This document shows, one piece after another, positions 8,469-17,318 of a stretch of DNA of 64,000 bases. The notes under the pieces are model-generated. The model was given only the letters and a program-made list of their open reading frames with translations, was not told where the DNA came from and did not search any database. This stretch comes from Polynucleobacter sp. TSB-Sco08W16. Its GTDB lineage: Bacteria > Pseudomonadota > Gammaproteobacteria > Burkholderiales > Burkholderiaceae. The DNA lies in NCBI RefSeq assembly GCF_018687455.1, contig NZ_CP061291.1:620001-684000 (forward strand), in the 5' to 3' direction. The first letter of the stretch is position 1, and each line of letters starts with the position of its first letter. The translations under genes were made by a program, and so were the position numbers.

Positions 8469-9884
8469 ATGAACTCTGTAGCATCAAATAGCCCAACCGA
8501 TGAAAAAGAAGTTTTATTTCATCCAGAGTTGCTACAGAAGTTTGATATCAATGGCCCACGCTACACGTCCTATCCAAGTGCAGATCGATTTCATGCTGAT
8601 TTTTCCGAATCAGATTATTTAGAGGCGCTCAAAAGAGTGGCAAAGGTAAATGAGCCTTTATCGCTGTACTTTCATTTGCCGTTTTGCCCTAATATTTGTT
8701 ATTACTGTGGCTGTAACAAGATCATTACCAAAGATCATGGCCGTAGTGCAAAGTACATTAAGTATCTAGCCAAAGAGATGACAATGGTCACTGCCGCGAT
8801 GGGTGCGCAGAAAAAGATCCCCATTACGCAGTTACATTGGGGTGGTGGTACACCAACCTTCTTGTCGCACGAAGAGATGATTGAGTTGATGCAATACACC
8901 CGCGAGCACTTTGACTTATTGCCTGGCGGTGAGTATTCCATCGAGATTGATCCACGTCGCGTTACCGAGCAAGATATAGCTTTGCTTGCAGACTTAGGCT
9001 TTAACCGAATTAGTCTTGGTGTTCAAGACTTTAATCTGGCAGTTCAAGAGGCTGTGCATCGTGTTCAAACGATTGAGGAGACTCAAGCCGTAATCGATTG
9101 GTCTAGGAAGTATGGCTTCAAGTCACGTAGTGTCGACTTAATCTATGGGCTTCCCAAGCAAACTCCAGAAACCTTTAAAGAAACAGTGGATATCGTCTTA
9201 GCAATGAGCCCAGATCGCCTGTCGGTATATAACTACGCACATTTGCCGCATATTTTTAAACCACAACGCCGTATTGCTGAGGCTGATCTACCGCCAGCTG
9301 CTGATAAGTTAGATATTTTGTCAAATACAATCACGCGCTTAGATGAAGCGGGATATGTGTTTATTGGTATGGATCACTTTGCAAAGCCTGACGATGAACT
9401 AGCCATTGCACAAAAAGAAGGAAAGTTACATCGCAATTTTCAAGGGTATTCAACGCAGGCAGAGTGTGATCTCTTAGCCTTTGGAATTTCCTCTATCGGC
9501 AAGGTAGATGATTGTTACTCTCAAAATGTTCGTACCTTAGATGAATACTATGCGGCACTTGATTCTGGGCATTTGCCAGTTCTCAGGGGTTTGAGGCTGG
9601 ATAAGGATGACTTACTGCGCCGTGAATTAATTGGTGAGCTCATGTGTCAATTTGCCCTAAATACCAAAACATTTGCAAACGATCATCAGATTGATTTCTC
9701 TGATTACTTCAAGGCAGAAATTGAAGAGCTTAAAGACCTAGAAGAAGCGGGACTTCTGGAATGGCAAGAGGAAGCCATTTATGTGCCGATCAAGGGGCGT
9801 CTATTAGCCAGAAGAGTAGCTATGACTTTTGATCGACATTTGCGCGAGTCCCAAGCAAAAGGCACTTACTCCAAGGTCCTTTAG
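8469..9884 (+). CDS. hemN: Oxygen-independent coproporphyrinogen III dehydrogenase
   Basis: A 471-residue radical SAM enzyme that decarboxylates coproporphyrinogen III to protoporphyrinogen IX without oxygen in haem synthesis. The iron-sulfur motif is visible as FCPNICYYCGCNK, with Cys73, Cys77 and Cys80 as cluster ligands and the HemN-type Cys82 after them. Other family marks are an N-terminal YTSYPSADRF, the WGGGTPTFL block and a C-terminal HemN domain ending about residue 460. The length agrees with E. coli HemN (457), and the C-C-C-x-C form separates it from HemW. Its FNR boxes lie downstream, before ompW, not upstream. Confidence 0.95.
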   Translation: MNSVASNSPTDEKEVLFHPELLQKFDINGPRYTSYPSADRFHADFSESDYLEALKRVAKVNEPLSLYFHLPFCPNICYYCGCNKIITKDHGRSAKYIKYLAKEMTMVTAAMGAQKKIPITQLHWGGGTPTFLSHEEMIELMQYTREHFDLLPGGEYSIEIDPRRVTEQDIALLADLGFNRISLGVQDFNLAVQEAVHRVQTIEETQAVIDWSRKYGFKSRSVDLIYGLPKQTPETFKETVDIVLAMSPDRLSVYNYAHLPHIFKPQRRIAEADLPPAADKLDILSNTITRLDEAGYVFIGMDHFAKPDDELAIAQKEGKLHRNFQGYSTQAECDLLAFGISSIGKVDDCYSQNVRTLDEYYAALDSGHLPVLRGLRLDKDDLLRRELIGELMCQFALNTKTFANDHQIDFSDYFKAEIEELKDLEEAGLLEWQEEAIYVPIKGRLLARRVAMTFDRHLRESQAKGTYSKVL

Positions 9885-9899
9885 GTTTATCTGTAGGCC

Positions 9900-9917
9900 A
9901 TTTGATCTAGATCAAAT
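9900..9917. promoter_or_regulatory. FNR/ANR box 1 upstream of ompW
   Basis: An exact FNR consensus TTGAT-N4-ATCAA lies at 9902-9915, inside an 18-base perfect palindrome. It is 15 bases past the hemN stop. It is centred 72 bases upstream of the second box and about 143 bases before the ompW start. Confidence 0.75.
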
Positions 9918-9970
9918 AAGCAGCAAAACACTGTTGCTTTTAAGCCAAGAAAAAAATCACAACATCTATT

Positions 9971-9990
9971 CATTTGATTTATATCAAATG
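9971..9990. promoter_or_regulatory. FNR/ANR box 2 upstream of ompW
   Basis: A second exact TTGAT-N4-ATCAA lies at 9974-9987, with arms extended to eight base pairs (CATTTGAT / ATCAAATG). Its centre is about 71 bases before the ompW ATG. If it were a class II site at -41.5, transcription would start near 10022. E. coli ompW is a known FNR target, which supports the assignment. Confidence 0.8.
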
Positions 9991-10000
9991 ACTCACAAGG

Positions 10001-10034
10001 TATCAATTTCACAATGAACCCATCGAAATTGATA
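10001..10034 (+). promoter_or_regulatory. Perfect inverted repeat in the ompW leader or promoter
   Basis: TATCAATTTC (10001-10010) and GAAATTGATA (10025-10034) are exact reverse complements separated by 14 bases. The repeat ends just before the ribosome-binding site AAGGGG at about 10038. It may be an operator over the promoter or a hairpin in the 5' leader; the sequence does not decide. Confidence 0.55.
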
Positions 10035-10051
10035 ACAAAAGGGGTAACACC

Positions 10052-10687
10052 ATGCGTCTTAAATCACTAGTAGCAGCAATGGCTGCAGTAGCTTCCTTAG
10101 CTCCAATTGCATCCCAAGCACAATCAGCCGAAGAAAACCCTTGGATGGTTCGTGTTCGTGCAGTCGATCTCCTTTGGAATAATGGACAAACGGGTATCGC
10201 TCAGACAGCTAATATCAAAGCAAAGGATCAAGTCATTCCTGAGTTTGATATTTCCTATTTCTTTACAAAAAATATCGCAACTGAGCTAGTGTTAACTTGG
10301 CCACAGCAGGTAAATATTACTGCTACTGGCGCTAATACCAATGTAGGCAAAATCAGCGCGCTTCCTCCATCGCTATTGCTTCAATATCACTTCACAGATT
10401 TGGGCGCCTTCAAGCCTTATGTTGGTGCTGGTGTGAACTATACAATTTTCGGCAATCGTCAAAACTTCTATGGGGCTGGCGCAGGCTTACAGGTTGAACC
10501 CTCAAGTTTTGGTGCGGTTGGTCAAGTTGGTGCTGACTACTTCTTTGATAAAAATTGGGGTCTGAACGTTGACGTGAAGTACGCAACTATGGCGACAAAT
10601 GTTCAGGCGGTTGCAGGTGGAGCAAATTTAGGAAAATTAACTTTGAATCCTTGGATGCCAGCTGTTGGTGTGACTTACAAGTTCTAA
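10052..10687 (+). CDS. ompW: OmpW family outer membrane protein
   Basis: A 211-residue protein with a clear signal peptide (MRLKSLVAAMAAVASLAPIA, cleavage after SQA near residue 23) and a beta-barrel ending in the outer-membrane signature VTYKF. Family blocks include ENPWMVRVRAVDLLW and LPPSLLLQYHFTDLGAFKPY, followed by VGAGVNYT. OmpW forms an eight-stranded barrel with a narrow hydrophobic channel. The ATG at 10052 follows AAGGGG. Control by anaerobiosis is suggested by two perfect FNR boxes upstream. Confidence 0.92.
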   Translation: MRLKSLVAAMAAVASLAPIASQAQSAEENPWMVRVRAVDLLWNNGQTGIAQTANIKAKDQVIPEFDISYFFTKNIATELVLTWPQQVNITATGANTNVGKISALPPSLLLQYHFTDLGAFKPYVGAGVNYTIFGNRQNFYGAGAGLQVEPSSFGAVGQVGADYFFDKNWGLNVDVKYATMATNVQAVAGGANLGKLTLNPWMPAVGVTYKF

Positions 10688-10710
10688 GAATATAGTTCCT
10701 ATATCTTGCG

Positions 10711-10740
10711 ATAGAGCCCCCAAGGGGCTCTATTTTTATC
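10711..10740 (+). terminator. Intrinsic terminator after ompW
   Basis: A perfect 10-base-pair stem ATAGAGCCCC / GGGGCTCTAT with a CAA loop (10711-10733) is followed by TTTTATC. It lies 24 bases after the ompW stop and also faces the convergent kinase-like gene. Confidence 0.9.
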
Positions 10741-10744
10741 TTTG

Positions 10745-11347
10745 CTATTCATGCTGTAGTAATGCATCAATGAGCGTTTCAAAACCGAATTCATTGAAAT
10801 TCAGATTATCAAAATGTTTGATTGATGGATGATTTGGTGGATCAATTCTGCGCTTGGCATATTCATCCCAGTGTTTCAGCTTCCATTCATCTCTGGGGTC
10901 ATTGCGCTTTTGCATGCGTAATCTGGCTTCACCTTCAGCTAGATCAATCCACGCAATAGAGATGTTGGTTTGTGGTGGGATACCCAGCGCCTCTGGATCA
11001 AACATTCTGCCACTCTGAATTTCTTTTGAGAAAGGACCTACCAAAATGACGTTCACACCAAGCAATAAGTTTTCTCTTGCAGTATCAATTAGCCCCCGAT
11101 ATTCCCAATCACGCAGATTCTTGAGGTAGTAGGGACTATCTCGATCATTGGGGTTCTGGGTGGTCAACTCCATTACATGGGCGCTATACGCTCCGTATAC
11201 GGTATCTTTATCTAGGAAGAAGAAATCCTCTCCAGTCCTCTCAATAATGAGGGGTAGCGCCTTCTTGGCTAAAGTGGATTTACCAGTCCCAGCATGCCCT
11301 GCAAAGAGGATCAGGCGGGGTGCTGTGGGCGTAAGTTTGCAGACCAT
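10745..11347 (-). CDS. P-loop ATPase/kinase of unknown substrate
   Basis: A 200-residue cytoplasmic protein with a Walker A motif GHAGTGKST at residues 17-25 and a downstream segment with FFLDKDTVYGAY, typical of zeta-toxin-like or AAA_33 small kinases. LGVNVILVGPFSKE is the strand-loop that follows. The C-terminal part has an arginine-rich lid (RLRMQKRNDPRDEWKLKHWD). Relatives phosphorylate small molecules such as gluconate or shikimate, but I cannot name the substrate. It stands alone, divergent from uup with 67 bases between the starts. Confidence 0.8.
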   Translation of the reverse strand: MVCKLTPTAPRLILFAGHAGTGKSTLAKKALPLIIERTGEDFFFLDKDTVYGAYSAHVMELTTQNPNDRDSPYYLKNLRDWEYRGLIDTARENLLLGVNVILVGPFSKEIQSGRMFDPEALGIPPQTNISIAWIDLAEGEARLRMQKRNDPRDEWKLKHWDEYAKRRIDPPNHPSIKHFDNLNFNEFGFETLIDALLQHE

Positions 11348-11414
11348 TTATCGCTAGTCTCGCAGAAATCACCAGAAATATCTCCTGTTTTGCCGAAGTG
11401 ACGATAATGTCGCC

Positions 11415-13343
11415 ATGGCTTTAATCGTACTCACTGATGCAAAACTGGCTTTTGGCCACGTTGACCTCCTCGCAAACACTGCTTTTTCACTAGAATCTGG
11501 CGAACGTGTTGGCCTAATTGGCCGTAATGGCACCGGCAAATCTTCCTTATTGAAGATTCTGGCTGGCATTGAAAAAATGGATGATGGCCTGTTGCAATAT
11601 CAACAAGGCCTGAGAATTTCTTATGTTCCTCAAGAGCCCATCTTCGAGGCTGAGGAAACCGTCTTTGACGCTGTTTCTAAGGGCGTAGCAGAGGCCAAGG
11701 CTCTCCGTGAAGAGTACGAGGCCCTAAGTGTGGGTGAGTGGGATGATGCCGCACACCATCGCTTGGATGAGGTTCAATCAAAGCTTGAAGCTCTGAGTGG
11801 TTGGAACTGGGAGCAGCGGGTTCATGAAACCTTGGATCGCTTGCATCTAGATGCGGATATCAAAATTAGCAATCTTTCCGGCGGAACTAAAAAACGAGTG
11901 GCCTTAGCTCGTGCTTTAGTCGAGATGCCAGATGTGCTGTTATTGGATGAGCCAACCAACCACTTGGATTTAGATTCGATTGCCTGGTTAGAGGAGCTTC
12001 TGAAGGAATACCAAGGCTCTGTAATTTTGATCACTCATGATCGCGCCTTCCTCGATAACGTTTGTACTCAAATTGTGGAGCTCGATCGCGGTATTTTGCG
12101 TAGCTACCCAGGTAACTTCACGCAATATGAAGTGCTTAAGGATCAAGAACTCAATGCTGAATCTCTTGCCAATGCTAGAGCAGATAAATTATTGGCTCAA
12201 GAAGAGGTATGGATCCGGAAGGGGGTTGAGGCGCGACGCACTCGCAGCGTAGCTCGTATAGCCCGCTTGGAAAAACTTCGTACTAGTCGTGCTGAGCGCA
12301 GAGATGCCATGGGTCAAGTGAAGCTTGCCGTATCCGCCGGAGATCGTAGCGGCAAAATTGTTGCTGAGCTTGATAACGTCAGCAAGTCTTATGGCAGACC
12401 AATCGTGAAGGATTTCACGGCAACAATTTTGCGTGGTGACAAGGTTGGACTGCTGGGGCCGAATGGCGCAGGCAAAACAACTTTGCTCAAGCTAATACTT
12501 GGCACGATCGCTCCAGATTCTGGAACGGCTACGATGGGCACGCGCATTGAAGTGGCTTACTTCGATCAGATGCGTGAAGGGCTTGATCTCAATGCATCAC
12601 TCGAGGATTACATTAGCCCTGGCAGCGAGTGGATTGAAATCAACGGTAATAAAAAACACGTTAAGAGTTATTTGAGTGATTTCTTATTTGCCCCTGAAAG
12701 AACAAATTCTCCTGTAAGTACATTGTCTGGTGGTGAGCGCAACCGTTTGCTATTGGCGCGCTTATTTGCAAGACCAGCAAACGTCTTAGTGCTAGATGAG
12801 CCCACCAATGACTTAGATATTGATACTCTCGATTTGCTTGAGCAATTACTACAGGACTACAAGGGCACTGTATTCCTTGTGAGTCATGATCGTTACTTCT
12901 TAGATAACGTCGTGACCAGCATTATTGCCAATGAAGGCGATGGATTCTGGCGTGAATATGAGGGCGGCTACGAGGACTGGAAGATTCAGAAGGCTCGCTC
13001 TGACAAGATTCGTTCTGCAAATTCCAATCAAAAGCCTGCTTCCAAGTCTGCTACTAAGGATGAGGCAAAAGCAGAGCCCGTTGTCGAAGTAAAGCCAGTA
13101 GTAAAAAGTGGGGTACAAAAACTCAATGGCAAAGAGCGACAAGAGCTTGAGACTTTGCCCTTAGAGATTGAAGTTTTAGAAACAGAGCAAGCTGATATCG
13201 GTATTGCGATGAGTAATCCCGATCTTTACAAGAATGAGCCAGAGCTGGCTGCTAGTATGCAAGCGCGCTTAAGTGAAATTACTGAGCAATTAGAGCAAAA
13301 GCTGCAGCGCTGGGAGCAGCTCTTAAGCCGCTCCGAATCTTAG
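11415..13343 (+). CDS. uup: ABC-F family ATPase Uup
   Basis: A 642-residue soluble ABC-F protein with two ATPase domains. Walker A motifs are GRNGTGKSS (residues 36-44) and GPNGAGKTT (about residue 352). The signature motifs are LSGGTKKRVALARAL and LSGGERNRLLLARLF, and the Walker B helices end in LLLDEPTNHLDLD and LVLDEPTNDLDID. A long linker holds the P-site interaction motif region, and the C-terminus from about residue 555 is a charged coiled-coil. This domain order and length fit Uup, which acts on the ribosome and in replication/transposon stability. Confidence 0.92.
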   Translation: MALIVLTDAKLAFGHVDLLANTAFSLESGERVGLIGRNGTGKSSLLKILAGIEKMDDGLLQYQQGLRISYVPQEPIFEAEETVFDAVSKGVAEAKALREEYEALSVGEWDDAAHHRLDEVQSKLEALSGWNWEQRVHETLDRLHLDADIKISNLSGGTKKRVALARALVEMPDVLLLDEPTNHLDLDSIAWLEELLKEYQGSVILITHDRAFLDNVCTQIVELDRGILRSYPGNFTQYEVLKDQELNAESLANARADKLLAQEEVWIRKGVEARRTRSVARIARLEKLRTSRAERRDAMGQVKLAVSAGDRSGKIVAELDNVSKSYGRPIVKDFTATILRGDKVGLLGPNGAGKTTLLKLILGTIAPDSGTATMGTRIEVAYFDQMREGLDLNASLEDYISPGSEWIEINGNKKHVKSYLSDFLFAPERTNSPVSTLSGGERNRLLLARLFARPANVLVLDEPTNDLDIDTLDLLEQLLQDYKGTVFLVSHDRYFLDNVVTSIIANEGDGFWREYEGGYEDWKIQKARSDKIRSANSNQKPASKSATKDEAKAEPVVEVKPVVKSGVQKLNGKERQELETLPLEIEVLETEQADIGIAMSNPDLYKNEPELAASMQARLSEITEQLEQKLQRWEQLLSRSES

Positions 13344-13355
13344 TTGCCTGCTGGT

Positions 13356-13676
13356 TTACTCGCCGCGCTTAATCTGCGAGCGGAGCTCGGCGATTTCATC
13401 AAGTAGATCTAAGGCTAGAGCAACTCCAGGCACATTGAGTTCTAAATCGTGCGTTAGATGCGCAGCGGTCTTGGCTCTTCTCAATGAGTCCCCGCCAAAG
13501 CGCCAGTCTTGAGGTGAAGATCCAGTGGGACTTAAAACACCTTCGGTTACCCAAGACATGATCATGTCTTCTGGTGTGCGTGATGCATGTGAGAGCTCAA
13601 CAATACTCATATGCACTTCGTTCTCCACAACGCTGCCTTCAATCCAGGTGATATTAGTGATGTTGGTTTGTGTCAT
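13356..13676 (-). CDS. cbpM: Chaperone modulator CbpM
   Basis: A 106-residue MerR-like helix-turn-helix protein. It is encoded directly after cbpA, four bases apart, which is the expected cbpAM order. The protein shows EVHMSIVELSHASRTPEDMI, then WVTEGVLSPTG and the helical tail LALDLLDEIAELRSQIKRGE. CbpM binds the J-domain of CbpA and inhibits its DNA-binding and co-chaperone activity. Confidence 0.9.
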   Translation of the reverse strand: MTQTNITNITWIEGSVVENEVHMSIVELSHASRTPEDMIMSWVTEGVLSPTGSSPQDWRFGGDSLRRAKTAAHLTHDLELNVPGVALALDLLDEIAELRSQIKRGE

Positions 13677-13680
13677 TGCA

Positions 13681-14670
13681 TCATCCCTTCAAATGGGTTC
13701 TGGGGTTGAAATCAAAAGCTTTCTCAAAATTTTGGTAAGCCTCTTTATGTGCATCTGTATCAGCCGGCGGCAGGGCGATTGTGGGCACTACGTAAAGATC
13801 ACCAGACTCCGCACTTGGGATGCCTTTGCCTTTAAGGCGCATCTTGCGACCCGCGATAGTGCCCGCTGGAATCTTGAGTTCTAGAGTAGATCCCGCTGGC
13901 GTAGGTACATTCACTGTTGTACCCAGAGCGGCTTCCCATGGCGCTAATGGAATATCAATGTAGACATCTTTGCCGTCAACGCGATAGATTGGGTTGGGAT
14001 GGAAATCAATTTCAAGATAGAGATCGCCCGCAGGTCCTTCACCAATGCCAGGACCACCTTGACCAGCGAGTCTGAGATTCTGGCCAGCCTTAATACCTTT
14101 GGGGATGCTGACATCTAACTTCCGCTCTTGCGTGCTGACATGTCCATTGGCATCCTGGGTTGGCATATGTAATGCAATTGTGCGTTTGGCGCCGTTGTAA
14201 GCATCCGCCAGATCAATCAAAATTTTGGCGTGGTGATCTTGGCCTTTGAAGTTCATGCCCTGGCGTGTGTGACCACCTTGATTGCCTCGACCGCCTTGAC
14301 GATGTTTGCCTCTACCAAAAAGAGATTCAAAGAATTCGCTTTGATCGCCTTCAAAGCCTCCGCCGTAACCGGGGTGGCCACCACCATAGCCATCATCTGC
14401 GTATTCAAAACCTTCATTCCAATTTGGAGGAGGAGTGAAGTCCTGGCCATTTTTCCAGTTAGCACCAAAGCGATCGTAAGCTGCGCGCTTCTCGGTGTCT
14501 TTTAAAACCGCGTAGGCTTCACCAAGTTCTTTGAATTGCTCTTCGGCACCAGCTTCTTTATTGACGTCTGGGTGATATTTGCGAGCTAGCTTGCGGTAAG
14601 CCGCTTTGATTTCTGCCTCGGTGGCCGTACGGGCAACACCGAGGGTTTCGTAGTAATCCCTAAATTTCAT
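13681..14670 (-). CDS. cbpA: DnaJ-like co-chaperone and DNA-binding protein CbpA
   Basis: A 329-residue Hsp40. The J-domain covers residues 4-70 with the HPD motif in YHPDVNKEAG. A glycine-rich region follows (about 88-135), and then the C-terminal peptide-binding domain with SIPKGIKAGQNLRLAGQGGP. It lacks the cysteine-rich zinc domain of DnaJ, as CbpA should. CbpA stimulates DnaK and, in E. coli, binds curved DNA in stationary phase. The ATG at 14670 sits three bases after an AGG that is buried in a strong hairpin. Confidence 0.92.
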   Translation of the reverse strand: MKFRDYYETLGVARTATEAEIKAAYRKLARKYHPDVNKEAGAEEQFKELGEAYAVLKDTEKRAAYDRFGANWKNGQDFTPPPNWNEGFEYADDGYGGGHPGYGGGFEGDQSEFFESLFGRGKHRQGGRGNQGGHTRQGMNFKGQDHHAKILIDLADAYNGAKRTIALHMPTQDANGHVSTQERKLDVSIPKGIKAGQNLRLAGQGGPGIGEGPAGDLYLEIDFHPNPIYRVDGKDVYIDIPLAPWEAALGTTVNVPTPAGSTLELKIPAGTIAGRKMRLKGKGIPSAESGDLYVVPTIALPPADTDAHKEAYQNFEKAFDFNPRTHLKG

Positions 14671-14672
14671 AA

Positions 14673-14715
14673 GCCTGTATTAATCCTGAATACGTGGTGG
14701 ATTAATTCTACAGGC
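14673..14715 (-). promoter_or_regulatory. Hairpin over the cbpA ribosome-binding site (or uxaA-type gene 3' structure)
   Basis: On the minus strand, GCCTGTA pairs with TACAGGC and TTAATCC pairs with GGATTAA, separated by a 3-base bulge and a 12-base loop. The stem of 14 base pairs includes the only Shine-Dalgarno-like AGG of cbpA and ends two bases before its ATG. There is no T-run on the minus strand, so it is a poor terminator for the upstream dehydratase gene. Confidence 0.5.
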
Positions 14716-14718
14716 GTA

Positions 14719-16266
14719 TTAGCTCATCACACCAATTTGCCAGGGTACAAATTCATAATCCCCAAGACCCAAAAGCTCGCTCTTGGACGGTTCGCCTGAG
14801 GCAGTTCTAAGGAATAGTTCAAAAATACGTTGACCCATCTCCTGAACGGAGACGGTGCCATCCAAAATCTCTCCACAGTTAATATCCATATCTTCAGTAA
14901 GACGTTGATACATGGGGGTATTAGTGGCTAGCTTGATGCAGGGTGCAGGCTTAGAGCCGAACATGGATCCTCGGCCAGTGGTGAAGGCGACTAAATTTGC
15001 TCCCCCTGCAATTTGACCAGTAGCAGAGACTGGATCAAAGCCAGGGGTATCCATAAATACGAAACCTTTAGTGTTCACTGGTTCTGCATATTTATAAACT
15101 TCCATGAGTGGACCAGTGCCCCCTTTCATAGAGGAGCCTAAAGATTTTTCAAAGATATTGGCAAGGCCGCCGATTTGATTCCCGGGGCTAACTTGACCGT
15201 TAATCTGAACATCTCGACCTACGGAGTATTCGTCTTTCCACCAACGAATGCGTTTGATGAGTTTTTCACCAATCTCTTTGCTGGCTGCACGACGGGTGAG
15301 AGTATGTTCAACACCATAGATTTCTGGGGTTTCAGACAAAATTCCGGTGCCGCCATGACGAGACAAAATATCAATTGCCGCACCTAACGCTGGGTTAGCA
15401 GTAATCGAAGAGAAGCCATCAGAGCCACCGCATTGGAGGCCAACAGTCAGGTGACTTGCAGATACAGTCTCACGCTTTGCTTTATTTGCTTCTGGCAATA
15501 AAGCTTTTACTGCTTCAATACCTGCTTCAATTGTTTTGCGAGTGCCGCCAGACTCTTGCATGATGAAGGTATGCAAGTTAGTTCCTGCCTGAAGGTCTTC
15601 TTGTTCCATCAAACCTTTAAGTTGGTTGCGTTCGCAACCCAAGCCAACAATGAGTGCTGCAGCTAGGTTGGGGTGGCGAGCATAACCAGCCATAGTACGG
15701 CGAAGTAATTGCATTGGCTCACCACTCATTTCCATGCCGCAACCGATATCGTGACTAAATGCCACCACGCCATCCACATTCGGAAAATCTTTTAATCTTT
15801 CAGGTGTAAACCAATCAGCAATCTTGTTTACAACTGTCGCTGAGCAGTTCACGGTGGACAGAATGCCAATAAAGTTTCGTGTGCCTACTTTGCCGTTGGG
15901 TCTCACATAGCCCTGGAATGTGGCGCGCTCTGACTCTGGCAACATTTGGGTAGGTTTGAATTCACTTGAATAAGCGTAGTCACGATCAAATTCATGAAAC
16001 TCGGTGTTGTGGCTATGAACCATGGTGCCTGGCTCAATATCGATATTGGCAAAACCAACGGTTACGTTGTACTTTAGGATCGGTTCCCCTTTGAGAATCT
16101 TCTTCGTGGCAATTTTGTATCCAGCCGGAACTTGGCTACGACTGGTGAAATTTTCACTAGGCACTTCCGTGCCAATACCAACATCAACTCGTGCAACAAC
16201 AATGTTGTCATTCGGATGCAAGCGAATGATCGGACCTATTAAGCGTTTTTCGGAGATTTCAATCAT
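14719..16266 (-). CDS. UxaA/GarD family aldonate/aldarate dehydratase
   Basis: A 515-residue protein with an N-terminal SAF-like domain (residues about 5-95) and the long catalytic UxaA/GarD domain with SGEPMQLLRRTMAGYARHPN, GLQCGGSDGFSSITANPALG and GGTGILSETPEIYGVEHTL. Family members (altronate, galactarate dehydratase) are iron-dependent and remove water from a sugar acid to give a 2-keto-3-deoxy acid. I chose the ATG at 16266 (MIEISEKRLIGPIIRLHPND); the frame is open to 16335 but would overlap the next gene. It is the second gene after a Bug receptor gene, 26 bases apart, on the same strand. The exact substrate is unknown. Confidence 0.85.
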   Translation of the reverse strand: MIEISEKRLIGPIIRLHPNDNIVVARVDVGIGTEVPSENFTSRSQVPAGYKIATKKILKGEPILKYNVTVGFANIDIEPGTMVHSHNTEFHEFDRDYAYSSEFKPTQMLPESERATFQGYVRPNGKVGTRNFIGILSTVNCSATVVNKIADWFTPERLKDFPNVDGVVAFSHDIGCGMEMSGEPMQLLRRTMAGYARHPNLAAALIVGLGCERNQLKGLMEQEDLQAGTNLHTFIMQESGGTRKTIEAGIEAVKALLPEANKAKRETVSASHLTVGLQCGGSDGFSSITANPALGAAIDILSRHGGTGILSETPEIYGVEHTLTRRAASKEIGEKLIKRIRWWKDEYSVGRDVQINGQVSPGNQIGGLANIFEKSLGSSMKGGTGPLMEVYKYAEPVNTKGFVFMDTPGFDPVSATGQIAGGANLVAFTTGRGSMFGSKPAPCIKLATNTPMYQRLTEDMDINCGEILDGTVSVQEMGQRIFELFLRTASGEPSKSELLGLGDYEFVPWQIGVMS

Positions 16267-16292
16267 GGATTTCTTTCGTATAGATAGTTTGA

Positions 16293-17255
16293 TTATTCGG
16301 CAGTTGCACCAGATTTTTTGACAATGGAGCGCCACTTAGCTACTTCGGATTTGATGTAATCGCCCAATTGAGCTGGGGTGCTCGTGGCTACTTCAAAGCC
16401 TTTGCTGTTGATTTGCCCTTTGATTTCCGGATTATTTAATACATTAATGAGTTGTGAATTGAGTTTATCAATAATCGCTTTTGGCGTATTGGCTGGCGCA
16501 ACAATCGCATAGACAAGCTCAACTTCATATTTTGGTAAATATTCTGAGATTGCAGGAATCTCTGGAGCATTGGGCGAGCGCTTGAGGCTAGTGATGCCTA
16601 AAGGAATTAATTTTCCAGAGCGAACATAAGGCAAAGCGGCGGGCGTGCCAACGAGGGCAGTGTCAATTTGGCCACCAAGAACATCGGTTAATGCTGGTGC
16701 AGCACCTTTGTAAGGAACGTGAAGAATATCTGTTCCCGCCTGGGTATTAAAGAGTTCGCCACCTAGGTGAAGTGGTGTACCTGATCCTGATGAGGCAAAG
16801 CTGACTTTATTAGGATTGGCTTTGGCGTAAGCAATCAACTCAGGAATAGTCTTGAATGGCGCAGAAGGAGTAGCAACGAATAAGAGTGATGACGATGCAA
16901 CCAAGCTGACTGGCGCAAAGTCCTTAATGAGGTTGTAGTTCAGTTTTTTGTATAAGGTTTCATTGATTGCTTGGGTGCCGACCATCATGAGAAAGAGGGT
17001 GTAGCCATCAGGCTTAGCATTGGCAACATATTCTGCAGCTAGGTTAGCGCCAGCCCCAGGCTTATTGTCAATAATAATGGGTTGGCCAAGAGTGTCTCCT
17101 AGTTTCGGTGCGAAGCCTCTAGCCAATACATCAGAAGGACCTCCAGCGGCAAATGGGACAATCAGCTTAATAGGCTGAGTGGGATAGTTTTGAGCTTGCG
17201 CGCTTACAGCAAGGCAGGTGCTGACAAGCGACAATGCCAAAAATATTTTTCTCAT
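16293..17255 (-). CDS. Bug-type (TctC family) periplasmic substrate-binding protein
   Basis: A 320-residue exported protein. The signal peptide is MRKIFLALSLVSTCLAVSAQA (cleavage about residue 21). The mature start NYPTQPIKLIVPFAAGGPSD and the segments PGAGANLAAEYVANAKPDGY and FASSGSGTPLHLGGELFN are diagnostic of Bug receptors of the tripartite tricarboxylate transporter family. An AAGGAG ribosome-binding site precedes the ATG at 17255. No TctA/TctB permease is in the window. It is cotranscribed with the downstream dehydratase, so its ligand is likely a sugar acid or related carboxylate. Confidence 0.92.
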   Translation of the reverse strand: MRKIFLALSLVSTCLAVSAQAQNYPTQPIKLIVPFAAGGPSDVLARGFAPKLGDTLGQPIIIDNKPGAGANLAAEYVANAKPDGYTLFLMMVGTQAINETLYKKLNYNLIKDFAPVSLVASSSLLFVATPSAPFKTIPELIAYAKANPNKVSFASSGSGTPLHLGGELFNTQAGTDILHVPYKGAAPALTDVLGGQIDTALVGTPAALPYVRSGKLIPLGITSLKRSPNAPEIPAISEYLPKYEVELVYAIVAPANTPKAIIDKLNSQLINVLNNPEIKGQINSKGFEVATSTPAQLGDYIKSEVAKWRSIVKKSGATAE

Positions 17256-17318
17256 GTAATGTTCTCCTTATTCTGCATCATTATTCTTATTTAATTTCGA
17301 TTTCAATACTTTGTAAAA

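Noticed and set aside
9829..10017. Small frame between hemN and ompW
   Set aside because: It overlaps the end of hemN and the FNR boxes and has no family-like sequence.
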